A DNA stretch of 64,000 nucleotides from Faeciplasma sp048393055 (lineage in GTDB: Bacteria; Bacillota; Clostridia; Oscillospirales; Ruminococcaceae). This document shows positions 41,711 to 51,292 of this stretch, piece by piece; within the stretch, counting starts at the first letter, position 1; the number at the start of each line of letters is the position of its first letter. The notes below the pieces were generated by a model. It was given only the letters and a program-made list of their open reading frames with translations, made no database searches and was not told the DNA's origin. Location of the stretch: contig DBFJJS010000016.1 of assembly GCA_048393055.1 (NCBI GenBank), positions 62,001 to 126,000 on the forward strand. The letters are read 5' to 3'. A program made the translations under genes and the position numbers.

Positions 41711-44043
41711 ATGGGTGAATTTAAAAGATTTTTTTAAACCCACGGCGTGCGCTCCTTGTTGTACTGATGACTGTGGCGTGCCTTGCGGCATTTTTCATTC
41801 ACTATACTGGCGGAATAACCCCAAACGCCGTCGAAAATACTATTGAAGCAAGAAAATTTGCGCTCCAAATCCTTGATGAATGTCAGGGAATGTCTGCGAT
41901 TGATGCTGCGGGAAAAATAGAATCGGCTATTGATGAGCTCGACAGCTTGAGCTTATATGTCAACAAAAGCGTAGTAGTCAGCAATCTTAGTGAGGAGGAT
42001 TTTTTAGAAGCGCTGGGAAAGTATCCGTACCTTGAATCGTTGTACATGGACGATACAAAAAGCGTAAATGATTTTAACAGGGCAGAAAGAGCCTTTTCCG
42101 ATTGGCTGCGCGCGCTTGCGGACGACGCAGAGCATATAGCCTGGTATTCTGAGTATCTTGAGGGTGTTCATGAACGGGCAGGTATGCTTTCTTATGTGGG
42201 AATATTTAATAAAGGCGGAAGCTTCTCAAAAAATAATCTTGAAAAAACCGCCTCAGACTTTATGAAGCTTGACGGCGTATCCCCGGTACTTGGAAACAGC
42301 TCGGCGGTCGAGCGCTGGGCTTATTTCAAAGTATCTGATTACGCTTTTTTGATATGCATTGCGGTTATAGCTCTGTCGTTTGTAGAGGAACGAAAAAAAG
42401 GCTTGTGGGGCGTGATAAGAAGCTGTAAGCTCGGTAGATTACGCCTTGGTGTGACAAGGATAACTGCGCTTTTAACAGGCTCCGCTCTGCTGACCGTGCT
42501 GTTTTATGTTCTGCCGCTTGTCGCTTCGGCCATATTGTCCGGCGGATTCGGCGGACTCGACAGACCGATTCAATCTATGGCGATGTTTTCTGCCTGCACA
42601 ATGAGGCTGAGCATATCCCAGTGGATAGTTGTATATCTTTGCAGAAAAGTTTTTTCGGGTGTTTTAATTGGACTTTTGGTCTGGTGCGTAACCGGAATGC
42701 TTGCCAGCCCACAGTTTTCGCTTGGCGTAACCGTTGCGGTTTTTGCAGGTGAATATCTGCTTTATGAGCTCATTCCGGTTCAGAGCACTTTGAACGTCCT
42801 TAAATACCTTAACATCTTTTCCTACGTTCATTCCGTGGAGATATATACTTACTATCTTAATGTAAACATATTCGACTCTGCTATCGGCATACGCCGGATG
42901 ACACTTTTTATTCTTGCGGCGCTTATTGCGGTGTTGTCTTTGACGGCGCTATTGATACAGTGCAGAAGATATCCCGAAGGAAACAGAGAACTGCTTTCAA
43001 GGGCGTCAAACGGTTTTAATGCGGCGGCGGACGCCGTGCGGGTAAGGCTTACGGTCGGCGGCTGGGAAGCATACAAACATCTTGCGTTTGAATTTGGGGC
43101 TGTTATTTTGATTGCTGTTGTGGCTGTAAGCGGCTCGCTTACGTATTATACTACCTCCGCCGAACATGATGTGTGGTATCAAAGCTATCTGAACGATGCA
43201 TCCGGTCCGATAGAGGTTACTCAGCAGGGAAATTCGCTTAAGGATTACATAGAAAAGGCCAGGTCGGACGCCGAGGGCGAGATGAACAGCAATGAACTTT
43301 TAGCCGCTCTTTCAATGCTTGAGGCAAAGGCTGATGAAATTGTTGAGAGCGCGGAGCGCGGAGGCTACGAGCCTTGGCTTATTGACGAGCAGGTATATGC
43401 TGGCTTTTACGGCGATACCAGTGTAGATGCTCAGCGCACTAATGCTGTTGTAGCGGTAATGTTCGCGGCGCTTTGCTGCGCCGGACTGATTTCGTACGAG
43501 CGACAATCCGACACAGCGGCTCTTGTAAAGAGCACGTGTAGGGGAAGGATGCCTGTCTTTGCGGCAAAAGCTGGTGCAGCCGCAGTTACCGGTGTGCTTA
43601 TTTGGGCTGCCGTGTATTTGAGAGAGCTTTTTCATTTTATAGGATTACATGGTACTTCGGATTTTGCTGCCTCCGTACAGAATTTATCGGCCCTCTCCGA
43701 CTTTCCGATAACCATTTCCATATCAGGCTTTTTAGCGGTTTTGTATATTGTGCGTCTTTTGATGCTGGTGTTCTTATCATTTATAATGATGGCGACAGGA
43801 GGACTGTTTTCCGGAATGCTCTTATCTTGCGCGGCATGTGTGGGTATCTTCGGACTTCCCGCATTGCTTGTGCTGACGGGAGTGGAGGCGGCGAAGTATG
43901 TTTCGCCGATAGTTCCGGTTGCGTCGGCGGAGATACTTTGGAACGCCGGCTCTGACCCGTCAGGGATAGCATATTGGCTGGCAATGGCATTTGTCGGCGT
44001 TGTATGCCTTATGCTGTCTATGAAAGCATGGGTTATGACATAA
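41711..44043 (+). pseudogene. ABC-2-type permease with a frameshift in its first codons
   Basis: ATG at 41711 gives MGEFKRFF then TAA. The remaining 758+ codons are open in another frame, which begins LNPRRALLVVLMTVACL if one T is added to the run of seven T at 41729-41735. The natural protein would be about 777 residues with about twelve helices in two halves, each with a large outer loop (about 50-200 and 470-590). Translation could also start at the ATG at 41767, losing part of helix 1, or be rescued by slippage on the T run. It may therefore still be active; an assembly error is also possible. Confidence 0.75.
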
Positions 44044-44136
44044 GACAGCAAGCTGAAGAGCGCAGATATTTGCCTGGCGCTAAGGAATACAGAAATATTT
44101 TATGACATAAAACTAACGGCATATATCAAAACATTT

Positions 44137-44348
44137 ATTGAATGCATAATAAAAAGAATTCTCACTTTTAATTGAGCGAAAGAACTGATATATACTAGTA
44201 AAACGCAAATAGGAGTGAGCTTATGACGGAAATACCGAAAGGTGAGAAACACCAGGTCATCTTAGGCGAATACATAATAAGTAAGTCGACGGCGCAATCG
44301 GTAGATATACTGATGTGTAACCACGTCAGCCTCACTGAGCTGCTCTAG
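44137..44348 (+). pseudogene. spoIIID copy (A) with upstream region and internal deletion
   Basis: From about 44137 the sequence matches the region upstream of the intact spoIIID (49518 onwards), with the same ribosome site and the start MTEIPKGEKHQVILGEYII at 44223. A 45-bp in-frame deletion then removes most of the helix-turn-helix. The residual frame runs 41 codons to a TAG at 44348. It cannot be a functional DNA-binding protein. Confidence 0.8.
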
Positions 44349-44429
44349 GGTTATTTTTCGTTGTAGTGTTTGTTGATATAATCTATGGTTTTTATAGGTG
44401 TTAAATTCTGTTAATGAAGAATAGAGCAT

Positions 44430-44862
44430 TCATGAAGCCTTATGAACACCGTAAAACTTGTCGATGTTTATGGCTTCATGCACGTGACGGACTTTTGTTT
44501 CGGAAAGCGTAAACACTCTCGGTTTATCAAGGCCGAAAAGTTTGAAAGTATCCTCATCTGCAAAACCTGCAATAATTGTCAAATAAATGTATTAAATACT
44601 GGCTTGTTAAAAAATTCATGGGTATAATCCTTCGGTAGGAAAAAGCCCATGTTAGGGTTGATCTGATATGTCTTTCCGTCTACTATATGGGTTTCGCTTC
44701 CTTTTGTGCAGTAGATAATTTGATGATCGGGATAACCCTCTTTTTTGTCGCGTAATATTGCCAATCATTTAATCCTATGTTGATAAAGCAAAGCGGCAAA
44801 TTAATCTCATTTGTTATTATCAGGAAATCGTAGTAGAATGCTAATTTGTTCACCTGTTTCAT
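44430..44862 (-). pseudogene. AraC-family regulator remnant, N-terminal cupin part
   Basis: On the minus strand, MKQVNKLAFYYDFL starts at 44862 and continues INLPLCFINIGLNDWQYY. After a shift at an A-run the frame continues EGYPDHQIIYCTKG ... NMGFFLPKDYTHEF, and after another break IAGFADEDTFKLFGLDKPRV to a stop at 44430. This is the sugar-binding cupin half of an AraC-type regulator with two frameshifts and no DNA-binding half. It is dead. Confidence 0.65.
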
Positions 44863-44942
44863 ATTATATAACTTTTATTATATTTATATTGACTTTATCG
44901 TCAATGTGTTTTACTATATTATCAAATTCGATTTAATGAAAG

Positions 44943-45266
44943 ATGACGGAAAGTTCAAAATATCCTGTATATATAGGCGAATGTACAGCTAAACGTAATT
45001 ATGAAAATCTATCCAAAAACGTCATGCATACCAACACATATGATTGCCTTGATATAATAACTAATATGCTTGTCGATTACGGCTTTGTTCCGGTAATCTG
45101 AGACATTCCTGAGAGCTTTTATTCGAGAAGAATCGGTACTATTATGGATAAGCGCAATGCTGAAGTTATCAGAAGTATAGCGTACAGAATCGACGCTAAG
45201 CTTGCTGACGGCATCAAAGAACCAGCAAATGGGACGCCTAATGAATATTGGATAACTGGTAGATGA
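44943..45266 (+). pseudogene. Unrecognised gene remnant with an internal TGA
   Basis: A 107-codon plus-strand frame begins MTESSKYPVYIGECTAKRN. It is broken by one TGA at 45099-45101 and continues DIPESFYSRRIGTIMDKRNA to a TGA at 45264. The amino acid composition looks like a real protein on both sides of the stop. The family was not recognised. A minus-strand frame over the same bases looks like a shadow. Confidence 0.4.
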
Positions 45267-45329
45267 ACACTGATTGTCGACCATCAACTGATTTTATCAA
45301 AATAAATAATGAAAAATGGAGGTAATCAA

Positions 45330-47048
45330 GTGAAAAAACTCGTATCAATCGTTTTAGCGTTCGTTATAGCACTGTCTGCGTGCATGACAACCGTTTTCGC
45401 AGAGAACGGTGAGCTAAAGAAGATTACCGGTCTTGATGATCTCACAGACGGCGGTGTTTACGTACTTGCAATGGACGGCATTACTCCTACGGGATATTCT
45501 TCCGGTATGTATGCGATGAAGAGCGAAGCAGTGAATAACTATACCCTCTCCTTTGCACCGTTTGATACCGCTATGACACCCACAGGTTTTGAATGGGTGA
45601 TCGCCTCATCCGACAGCGGATACACTATCAGAGCTAAGGGCAGCAGCAACGACGGCAAGTACCTGAATGTAAACAACGGCGCTCTCACTCTTTCTGAGAC
45701 CGAGCAGGTGCTCTTGATAACTAAGAGCGGTTCAAAGTTTATCATCTCAAGCGGCGATGTAAGAGCAAGATTTACCAACAGCAACGGCGTGGGCTTTACC
45801 GGCGGAACAAACACGAGTTCTTCTGAGTTTGTGATTTATCATGAAGTGGAGACCGGCGAAGCTCCCTATGAGGAGATGGATCCTCCTACCACTGAACCGT
45901 TGCTCGTGATAGGTGCCATCAGTGATCTGCACATAGACTACAATATTCAAAATCAGAATCCTCCAATACGTCAGAGTACTATTAAAGCCTGTTCGGAACT
46001 CGCAGAAGAGAATTTGGATGTTTTGCTGGTAGGCGGCGACATTACCAGTAATAATCAATGGTCTTCTTGGACTGAAGACCAGTATAAAAAAATAATGAAT
46101 CAGGTGAGAACCACCACGAAAACTGCTGTTGAGTCCGGACGTGTTCTCTATGTTACCGGTAATCATGACTACGCAGTCGGCGGTACAAACTTCAACTCCG
46201 GCGACTACTCGTGGATTATGAAAGAAGATGTCGGAGAGTTCGTTAATGCACTTTATATGGATGAAGCGCAGAAATATTTGCTGGCCTATCATTATGTAAT
46301 TGATGGCTTCCATTTCATCATGATAAACACTCCTTACAGCGGCAGCGACAACCATAGCAACTATGTCTACACTCCCGAGACTGTTACCTGGGTGGAAAAT
46401 GAGCTGGCAAGCATCGGCAAGGACAAGACCGTATTTGTTATGGCTCATTATCCGTTTCGCGATTCAAACGGTATATCCCGTTCCGACAAGGGAATGTCTA
46501 ACAACGACAGTCTGAATGATAATTTCAAGAGCGTGCTTCTGAAATACCCGAATGTGATTTATCTCTACGGCCATGACCACGGCGGTCCCTACATAGACAG
46601 CGATATTCTGGAGCGACTGACCCCATATACCGCTGACGGAACACCTCTTTCCACAAGAAAGACTCAGCCTGACGGATTCATTTCCTGCTTTGTAGGTTCA
46701 ATGGCATACTACAGTGGCAGCCTGAATGCTAACGACCCTGAGATCGTGCAGGCACTTGTCATCAAAGTATACGAAGACAGAGTCGTATTTGAGATGAAAA
46801 ATTACGGAGTAAAAACGGGCAGCGAGGCAGAGCCGAAATCCTACACGGTGGCAAGAACCGTTGCCACTGATCAGGGGATCGACGAAGAAGCGCCCGAAAA
46901 TGATGCCGTCACCCTGCCTGAACAGGACGGTGCATATGAAGTTCCGGCAGACTCAGAATCGAACCTTGCAATAGTGGCAGTGTTCTCTGTTATCACGATC
47001 TTTATTGCGATTGCAGTAGTTGCGATTGTTCTTTACAAAAAGAGATAA
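45330..47048 (+). CDS. Secreted, membrane-anchored metallophosphoesterase
   Basis: 572 residues. Signal peptide (KKLVSIVLAFVIALSACM, cleavage near VFA/EN), then a beta-rich N-terminal domain (about 25-185), then a calcineurin-like phosphoesterase domain from about 190: ISDLHIDYN, LVGGDITSN, VTGNHDYAV, MAHYPFRDS and YGHDHGG supply the two-metal site. The C-terminus has one membrane helix and a KKR tail (AVFSVITIFIAIAVVAIVLY). The GTG at 45330 follows TGGAGG. It stands alone in the decayed region and is intact. Substrate unknown (nucleotides or phosphodiesters are typical). Confidence 0.88.
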   Translation: MKKLVSIVLAFVIALSACMTTVFAENGELKKITGLDDLTDGGVYVLAMDGITPTGYSSGMYAMKSEAVNNYTLSFAPFDTAMTPTGFEWVIASSDSGYTIRAKGSSNDGKYLNVNNGALTLSETEQVLLITKSGSKFIISSGDVRARFTNSNGVGFTGGTNTSSSEFVIYHEVETGEAPYEEMDPPTTEPLLVIGAISDLHIDYNIQNQNPPIRQSTIKACSELAEENLDVLLVGGDITSNNQWSSWTEDQYKKIMNQVRTTTKTAVESGRVLYVTGNHDYAVGGTNFNSGDYSWIMKEDVGEFVNALYMDEAQKYLLAYHYVIDGFHFIMINTPYSGSDNHSNYVYTPETVTWVENELASIGKDKTVFVMAHYPFRDSNGISRSDKGMSNNDSLNDNFKSVLLKYPNVIYLYGHDHGGPYIDSDILERLTPYTADGTPLSTRKTQPDGFISCFVGSMAYYSGSLNANDPEIVQALVIKVYEDRVVFEMKNYGVKTGSEAEPKSYTVARTVATDQGIDEEAPENDAVTLPEQDGAYEVPADSESNLAIVAVFSVITIFIAIAVVAIVLYKKR

Positions 47049-47059
47049 CTGAATATTTT

Positions 47060-47089
47060 ACGGCCGCGAGGCAGAAGCTTCGCGGCCGT
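47060..47089 (+). terminator. Terminator of the metallophosphoesterase gene
   Basis: 10-bp GC-rich inverted repeat ACGGCCGCGA / TCGCGGCCGT with a 10-nt loop, then TTTTG. Confidence 0.85.
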
Positions 47090-47139
47090 TTTGTCAACAC
47101 ATTTATTGGATCAGGATAAACTGTTGCGGCAGTGTTTAC

Positions 47140-47339
47140 TTAGTATTGCTTTCCGCCATCGTCGATGCCTGTTCATCCGTCCGCGCCGTCGGCGGCATTC
47201 TATGTGTGCGGAAGGTTAACATCCTCCTACATCAAGTCGTCAAAGTCTACGGCTTAGACTGTGAGTTTCGAAAGCCCATCCTTTTGAGCAAGCTTCAAAA
47301 CTTCAAATTGTTGTCGAAGTCAATAATAATTCTTGTCAT
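47140..47339 (-). pseudogene. Degraded small gene after the AraC remnant
   Basis: On the minus strand an AGGAGG ribosome site precedes ATG at 47339, reading MTRIIIDFDNNLK before a stop. In shifted frames DGLSKLTV and AVDFDDLM can be read on. It follows the AraC C-terminal remnant as a former operon partner. Identity unknown. Confidence 0.3.
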
Positions 47340-47362
47340 TACGACCCTCCTAAAAAGAATAC

Positions 47363-47533
47363 TTAAATTTTCCTGTATTTAGAAGTTGTAATATCTTCTC
47401 AGCATTTGAAGAGCTTGTGGAAGTATTTACTTGAGCAGAAGTTAAGTATTTTTGCGATATCGTCAATGCCTTTGTCGGTATATCACAGTAGTTGCTTAGC
47501 TGCTCAAATTTTACGTTTTGTTACGAACTTCAT
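47363..47533 (-). pseudogene. AraC-family regulator remnant, C-terminal HTH part
   Basis: On the minus strand the frame reads AAKQLL, stop, YTDKGIDDIAKILNFC, SSKYFHKLFKC, stop, then TTSKYRKI, with three internal stops. The DIAKILNFCSSKYFHKLFK pattern is the second helix-turn-helix of AraC regulators. It lies on the 'wrong' side of the N-terminal remnant at 44430-44862 to be the same gene split by an insertion. The surrounding 47090-47620 stretch holds no intact gene. Confidence 0.6.
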
Positions 47534-47626
47534 GGGGCGGACATTCAACTCTGTTTTTTTATTAAATAGAATTATAGCGTTATAACAGAAAGCTAACCAT
47601 AATAATTTGAACGAAGGTGCATACAT

Positions 47627-49505
47627 ATGAGTCGTATTGTAACCACAGATGATAGGGGTAATACTGTACCAATTAGCAATGTTGAATACAAGCAGAATTT
47701 TAAAAACACCTATCTTACAACAAAATATATGTTAAGTTATGTGTTTAAAAAAAGCAGGCATGGACCTATGCTGTAATACAATTTTTAATGGCGCTTTACA
47801 ATGTGGTGCCCTCGATTGTGTATACTGTATTTCCAGGTTTGATTATTACAGAGCTTATGGGCGAAAAAAGGATAAAAGCATTAGCGCTGTATTTGGGAGT
47901 TCTTGTATTGACACCGGTACTCAGCAGTGTAATAAGAAGGGTAGCCAATTATACATCTTTGCGTATATACAAAAACTTGGCAAATGAGTTCTTGAGGGAC
48001 TACGACATTCGTTCTGCAATGATGGACTACGATGCTTTTGAAGATCCAGATATTCAAAATATCAATGAAAGAATCTATGGCACATTCTATAACGCTTTGA
48101 CTGTTGTTGATAATGTGTGCGGATTGCTGACTTCTGTGGTTACCCTAGCGGCTATTTTTACAATTGTCGCAAATTTAAATGTTTTCATGGCGCTTGTGGT
48201 GCTTCTGGTTATGTTTTTGAATTCATGTATTACCAAAAGGCAAAACGCAAAAAGTCACGAAATAGACAAGGAAATGAGTCCATATCAAAGATATATTAGT
48301 TCGTCGCTTATACTAGTATTACATGGTGCATGGGCTGCCAAAGAGGTTCGGCTGTTTAATTTAAAAGAGTTTTTTGCTGATAAACTGTACAAAAAAGGTG
48401 CGAAGCCGATCAGATTTCTCTAAAGGGATCTAGAAATTCGCTAAATGCGGGAATATTATATTCGCTGACCGGCTTAATTCAACAAATATTAATGTACATA
48501 TATTTAATATATATGGTGTTGTATCGCTCGTTAAGCATAGGTTACATGACAATATTTATGTCTGCAACTGGTCGATTGTCTGAGGCGTTTAATAGTATTG
48601 TAAACAGTTACATGAGAATGGCAAAAAGCGGTATGGAAATTCATGAGCTTATGATATTTATGGAAACACCTATCAAACAGTATGCTACCGGAACAAAGAT
48701 CCCTGTTTTTGATGAGAATTCAATTTTTGAATTTAGGAATGTGTCATTCAAATATCTCAAATCTGATATTTACGCAATTAAGAACTTGAGTTTAAAATTT
48801 TATGCAAATCAAAGATTGTGCATAGTAGGAAGTAATGGCTCAGGTAAAACAACTTTTTTGAAACTGTTGACAAGACTTTATTTTCCTACAGAAGGCGAAA
48901 TTCTGTTGAATGGTGTCAATATAAATGAATACGATTATGAAAAGTATCAACAACTTTTTGCACCTGTTTTTCAAGATTACTCGCTATATCTGTTGTCACT
49001 ACGTGAAAATATCACTTTTTCAAATGAAAATGGCGATGATAATGACATCATCAATATTTGTAAAGAATGTGGTCTCTATGACTTGATTGAAAAGTTACCG
49101 CGTGGAATTAACACAAGTGTATACAAATTATTCGATGAAGAAGGATTCGAGCCATCTGGTGGAGAAGGGCAAAAAATAGCAATAGCCAGGGCATTATATC
49201 ATAATGCTCCGGTTTATCTATTGGATGAGCCAACGTCAGCGCTTGACCCTGTTGCAGAACATGATATTTATGCGCAATTTTATAACCTGATAAAGAGCAA
49301 AACCGCAATTCTCATTACTCACCGCCTGTCCGCTGTTCAGCTTGCGGATAAAGTTGCAGTATTTAGCGAGGGACAGGTTGTCGAGTACGGCACGCATACT
49401 GAGCTATATGCTAAAGGCGGCGTCTATACCGAAATGTTCGATAAACAGGCGCAGTTCTACAGAGACGCCAAAACAGATCCTTCTGAGGAAGATAACGAGC
49501 AATAG
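47627..49505 (+). pseudogene. ABC exporter (fused permease-ATPase) with two frameshifts
   Basis: ATG at 47627 (MSRIVTTDDRGNTVPISN). The frame breaks at a run of seven A near 47747-47753, where one more A would restore it (TWTYAVIQFLMALYNVVPS). It breaks again near 48405, after which LKGSRNSLNAGILYSLTG continues in a third frame. The rebuilt protein is ~626 residues: six helices, then an ATPase with Walker A GSNGSGKTT, signature PSGGEGQK and Walker B YLLDEPTSALD. The type resembles bacteriocin/peptide exporters. The ATPase-containing 3' part (from 48492) is open and might be expressed alone. Confidence 0.8.
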
Positions 49506-49517
49506 GTAGTGACACAT

Positions 49518-49603
49518 ATTGAATGTGTAATAAAAAGAATTCTCACTTCTAATTGAGCGAAAGAACTAATATATATTAGTAAAACGCAAATAGGAGTGAG
49601 CTT
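49518..49603 (+). promoter_or_regulatory. spoIIID upstream region (promoter), duplicated at 44137
   Basis: This 86-bp stretch is nearly the same as 44137-44222 and ends in AATAGGAGTGAG before the start codon. spoIIID is a sigma-E gene in known spore formers; the AT-rich ATATATTAGT element here could be the -10, but I cannot fit a clear sigma-E consensus. Confidence 0.5.
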
Positions 49604-49867
49604 ATGACGGAAATACCGAAAGGTGAGGAACGCCCGGTCATCTTAGGCGAATACATAATAGAGCATAAGGCGACCGTTAGGCAGACTGCAAGACAGTTCG
49701 GAATAAGTAAGTCGACGGTGCATAAAGACGTAAGTGAACGCTTGAAAAAAGTAAAGCCGTCGTTGTATAAAGAGGTTAAGGTAGTACTTGATATTAATAA
49801 ACAGGAAAGACATATAAGAGGCGGAGAGGCTACAAAGAGAAAATATGAAATGGCAGCGCTAAAGTAA
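49604..49867 (+). CDS. spoIIID: Sporulation transcriptional regulator SpoIIID
   Basis: 87 residues, typical length. The helix-turn-helix ATVRQTARQFGISKSTVHKD is followed by the family pattern RLKKVKPSLYKEVKVVLDIN and the basic C-terminal helix ERHIRGGEATKRKYE, which is needed for DNA binding in B. subtilis SpoIIID. It acts in the mother cell as activator and repressor of sigma-E genes. This is the intact member of three copies in the window, and it shows that the host makes, or recently made, spores. Confidence 0.95.
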   Translation: MTEIPKGEERPVILGEYIIEHKATVRQTARQFGISKSTVHKDVSERLKKVKPSLYKEVKVVLDINKQERHIRGGEATKRKYEMAALK

Positions 49868-49886
49868 TAAAAAACGGATAAAACGC

Positions 49887-49924
49887 AAGCAGCATTCCAT
49901 GGACATAGCTATGGAATGCTGCTT
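49887..49924 (+). terminator. Terminator of spoIIID
   Basis: Perfect 14-bp inverted repeat AAGCAGCATTCCAT / ATGGAATGCTGCTT with a 10-nt loop, then AAATTTATG. Confidence 0.75.
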
Positions 49925-50016
49925 AAATTTATGTATGCTAATTTGTCTCATTAATATTGAAATTATAAAATAACAATGCTAAAATAATATAGATTAAATA
50001 CTTAAGGAGGATAGCA

Positions 50017-50394
50017 ATGCATCTTGCGGAATCTGGGGAAATGTATCTCGAAACGGTTTATATATTATCACAGCGAATGGAATTTGTCAGATCGTTGGAC
50101 GTAGCGCAGTATATGGGCTTTTCAAAACCAAGTGTAAGCCGTGCGGTTGGAATATTAAAGGATAGCAATTACCTTACGGTCGACAGCGACGGATACCTGC
50201 ATTTGACGGAATCGGGAGAAGAAGTTGCAAAAAAAATATACGAGCGTCATACTATACTCACTGAACTTTTTACTCTTCTCGGAGTAGATAAAAAGATTGC
50301 CGCTGAGGATGCGTGCAAGATTGAGCACGACATAAGCGACGAGACATTTGAGGCTATAAAAAGGCACTTCAAAGACCATTCCGGCAATATTTAG
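50017..50394 (+). CDS. DtxR/MntR-family metal-dependent regulator
   Basis: 125 residues. The winged helix reads SLDVAQYMGFSKPSVSRAVGIL (positions ~27-48), followed by a dimerisation/metal domain with KIYERHTILTEL and ACKIEHDISDETF, whose Glu and His residues match the metal ligands of the family. The SH3-like third domain is absent, as in MntR. AGGAGG precedes the ATG. The next gene is a TrkA-like protein and no metal transporter is next to it, so the target is elsewhere. Confidence 0.88.
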   Translation: MHLAESGEMYLETVYILSQRMEFVRSLDVAQYMGFSKPSVSRAVGILKDSNYLTVDSDGYLHLTESGEEVAKKIYERHTILTELFTLLGVDKKIAAEDACKIEHDISDETFEAIKRHFKDHSGNI

Positions 50395-50533
50395 CCAAAC
50401 TAAAACCTGATGTATTCCTTTTTGGCACACATCAGACAGCTTATGCGGCGTTTTGTGCCGAAATTATACCGGAATGTCTGGCATGTTATTTCAAAGACAC
50501 GATTTTATAAAGATATTTCTAAAGGAGCATTCT

Positions 50534-51205
50534 ATGAGGAAGGAAAGGAAGAGCAAAAAAGAAATATACGGGATTATAGGTGTCGGAAGATTCGGATTTG
50601 CTCTTGCACAGAGCCTTGCCGAAACGGGAGCGGAAATTATGGTTCTTGACAGAGATCCGCAAAAAATAAAGGCAATGCTCGAATATACCGATAATGCGTT
50701 TACAGTGCCAGATTTAACAAAGGAAATAATGCATGACTGCGGTCTGCGAAACTGCGACACGGTTATAGTATGCATAGGCGAGCAGGTAGCTACCAGCATA
50801 CTTACTACGCTTAATGTAATTGAGCTTGGAGTAAAAAAGGTTATAGCAAAGGCTTCCAGCGTTGAGCACGGCGCGGTGCTTGAAAAACTTGGAGCGGAAG
50901 TTGTATATCCTGAGAGGGACAGGGCAATAAGGCTTGCAAAAAAGCTTACTTCCTCAAAAATATTGGAGTACATCACTCTAAGCGGTGAAATTGATATTAC
51001 CGAAATAGAGCTTTCCGATGTGCCGGAAGACATGACTGTAATGAAGTACGGCTTTAGAAACAAATATAGTCTTAACCTCATTGCTATTAAGCACGCTGAG
51101 AACATAACCGTCGATATAGGTCCGGATACTCCGGTGCACAGCAAGGATACGGTCGTGGTATGCGGAACGAGAAAAGATATTGCAAAATTCGAGGAAAACA
51201 TATAA
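50534..51205 (+). CDS. ktrA: TrkA/KtrA-type potassium uptake regulatory protein
   Basis: 223 residues. An RCK domain begins EIYGIIGVGRFGFALAQSL and binds nucleotide through GxGxxG-type loops and VLDRD. It is followed by a TrkA_C domain (about 140-223; EIDITEIELSDVP and VVVCGTRKDIAKFEE). Cytoplasmic gating subunit for a Ktr/Trk channel. The channel gene is not in the window. The ATG at 50534 follows AAAGGAG; longer frames upstream lack a ribosome site. Confidence 0.88.
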   Translation: MRKERKSKKEIYGIIGVGRFGFALAQSLAETGAEIMVLDRDPQKIKAMLEYTDNAFTVPDLTKEIMHDCGLRNCDTVIVCIGEQVATSILTTLNVIELGVKKVIAKASSVEHGAVLEKLGAEVVYPERDRAIRLAKKLTSSKILEYITLSGEIDITEIELSDVPEDMTVMKYGFRNKYSLNLIAIKHAENITVDIGPDTPVHSKDTVVVCGTRKDIAKFEENI

Positions 51206-51292
51206 AATATTTTAGGCATAAAATGCTAATAACGCAGTGCGCATCTGAAAACTGTTGATGCAACTTTAATGTCAGATTTGAGGATTAATTTG

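Noticed and set aside
45009..45287. 92-codon minus-strand frame
   Set aside because: Opposite a more protein-like plus-strand frame (44943-45266); no start signals.
50491..51219. 242-codon minus-strand frame over the TrkA-like gene
   Set aside because: Antisense of a gene with clear RCK motifs.
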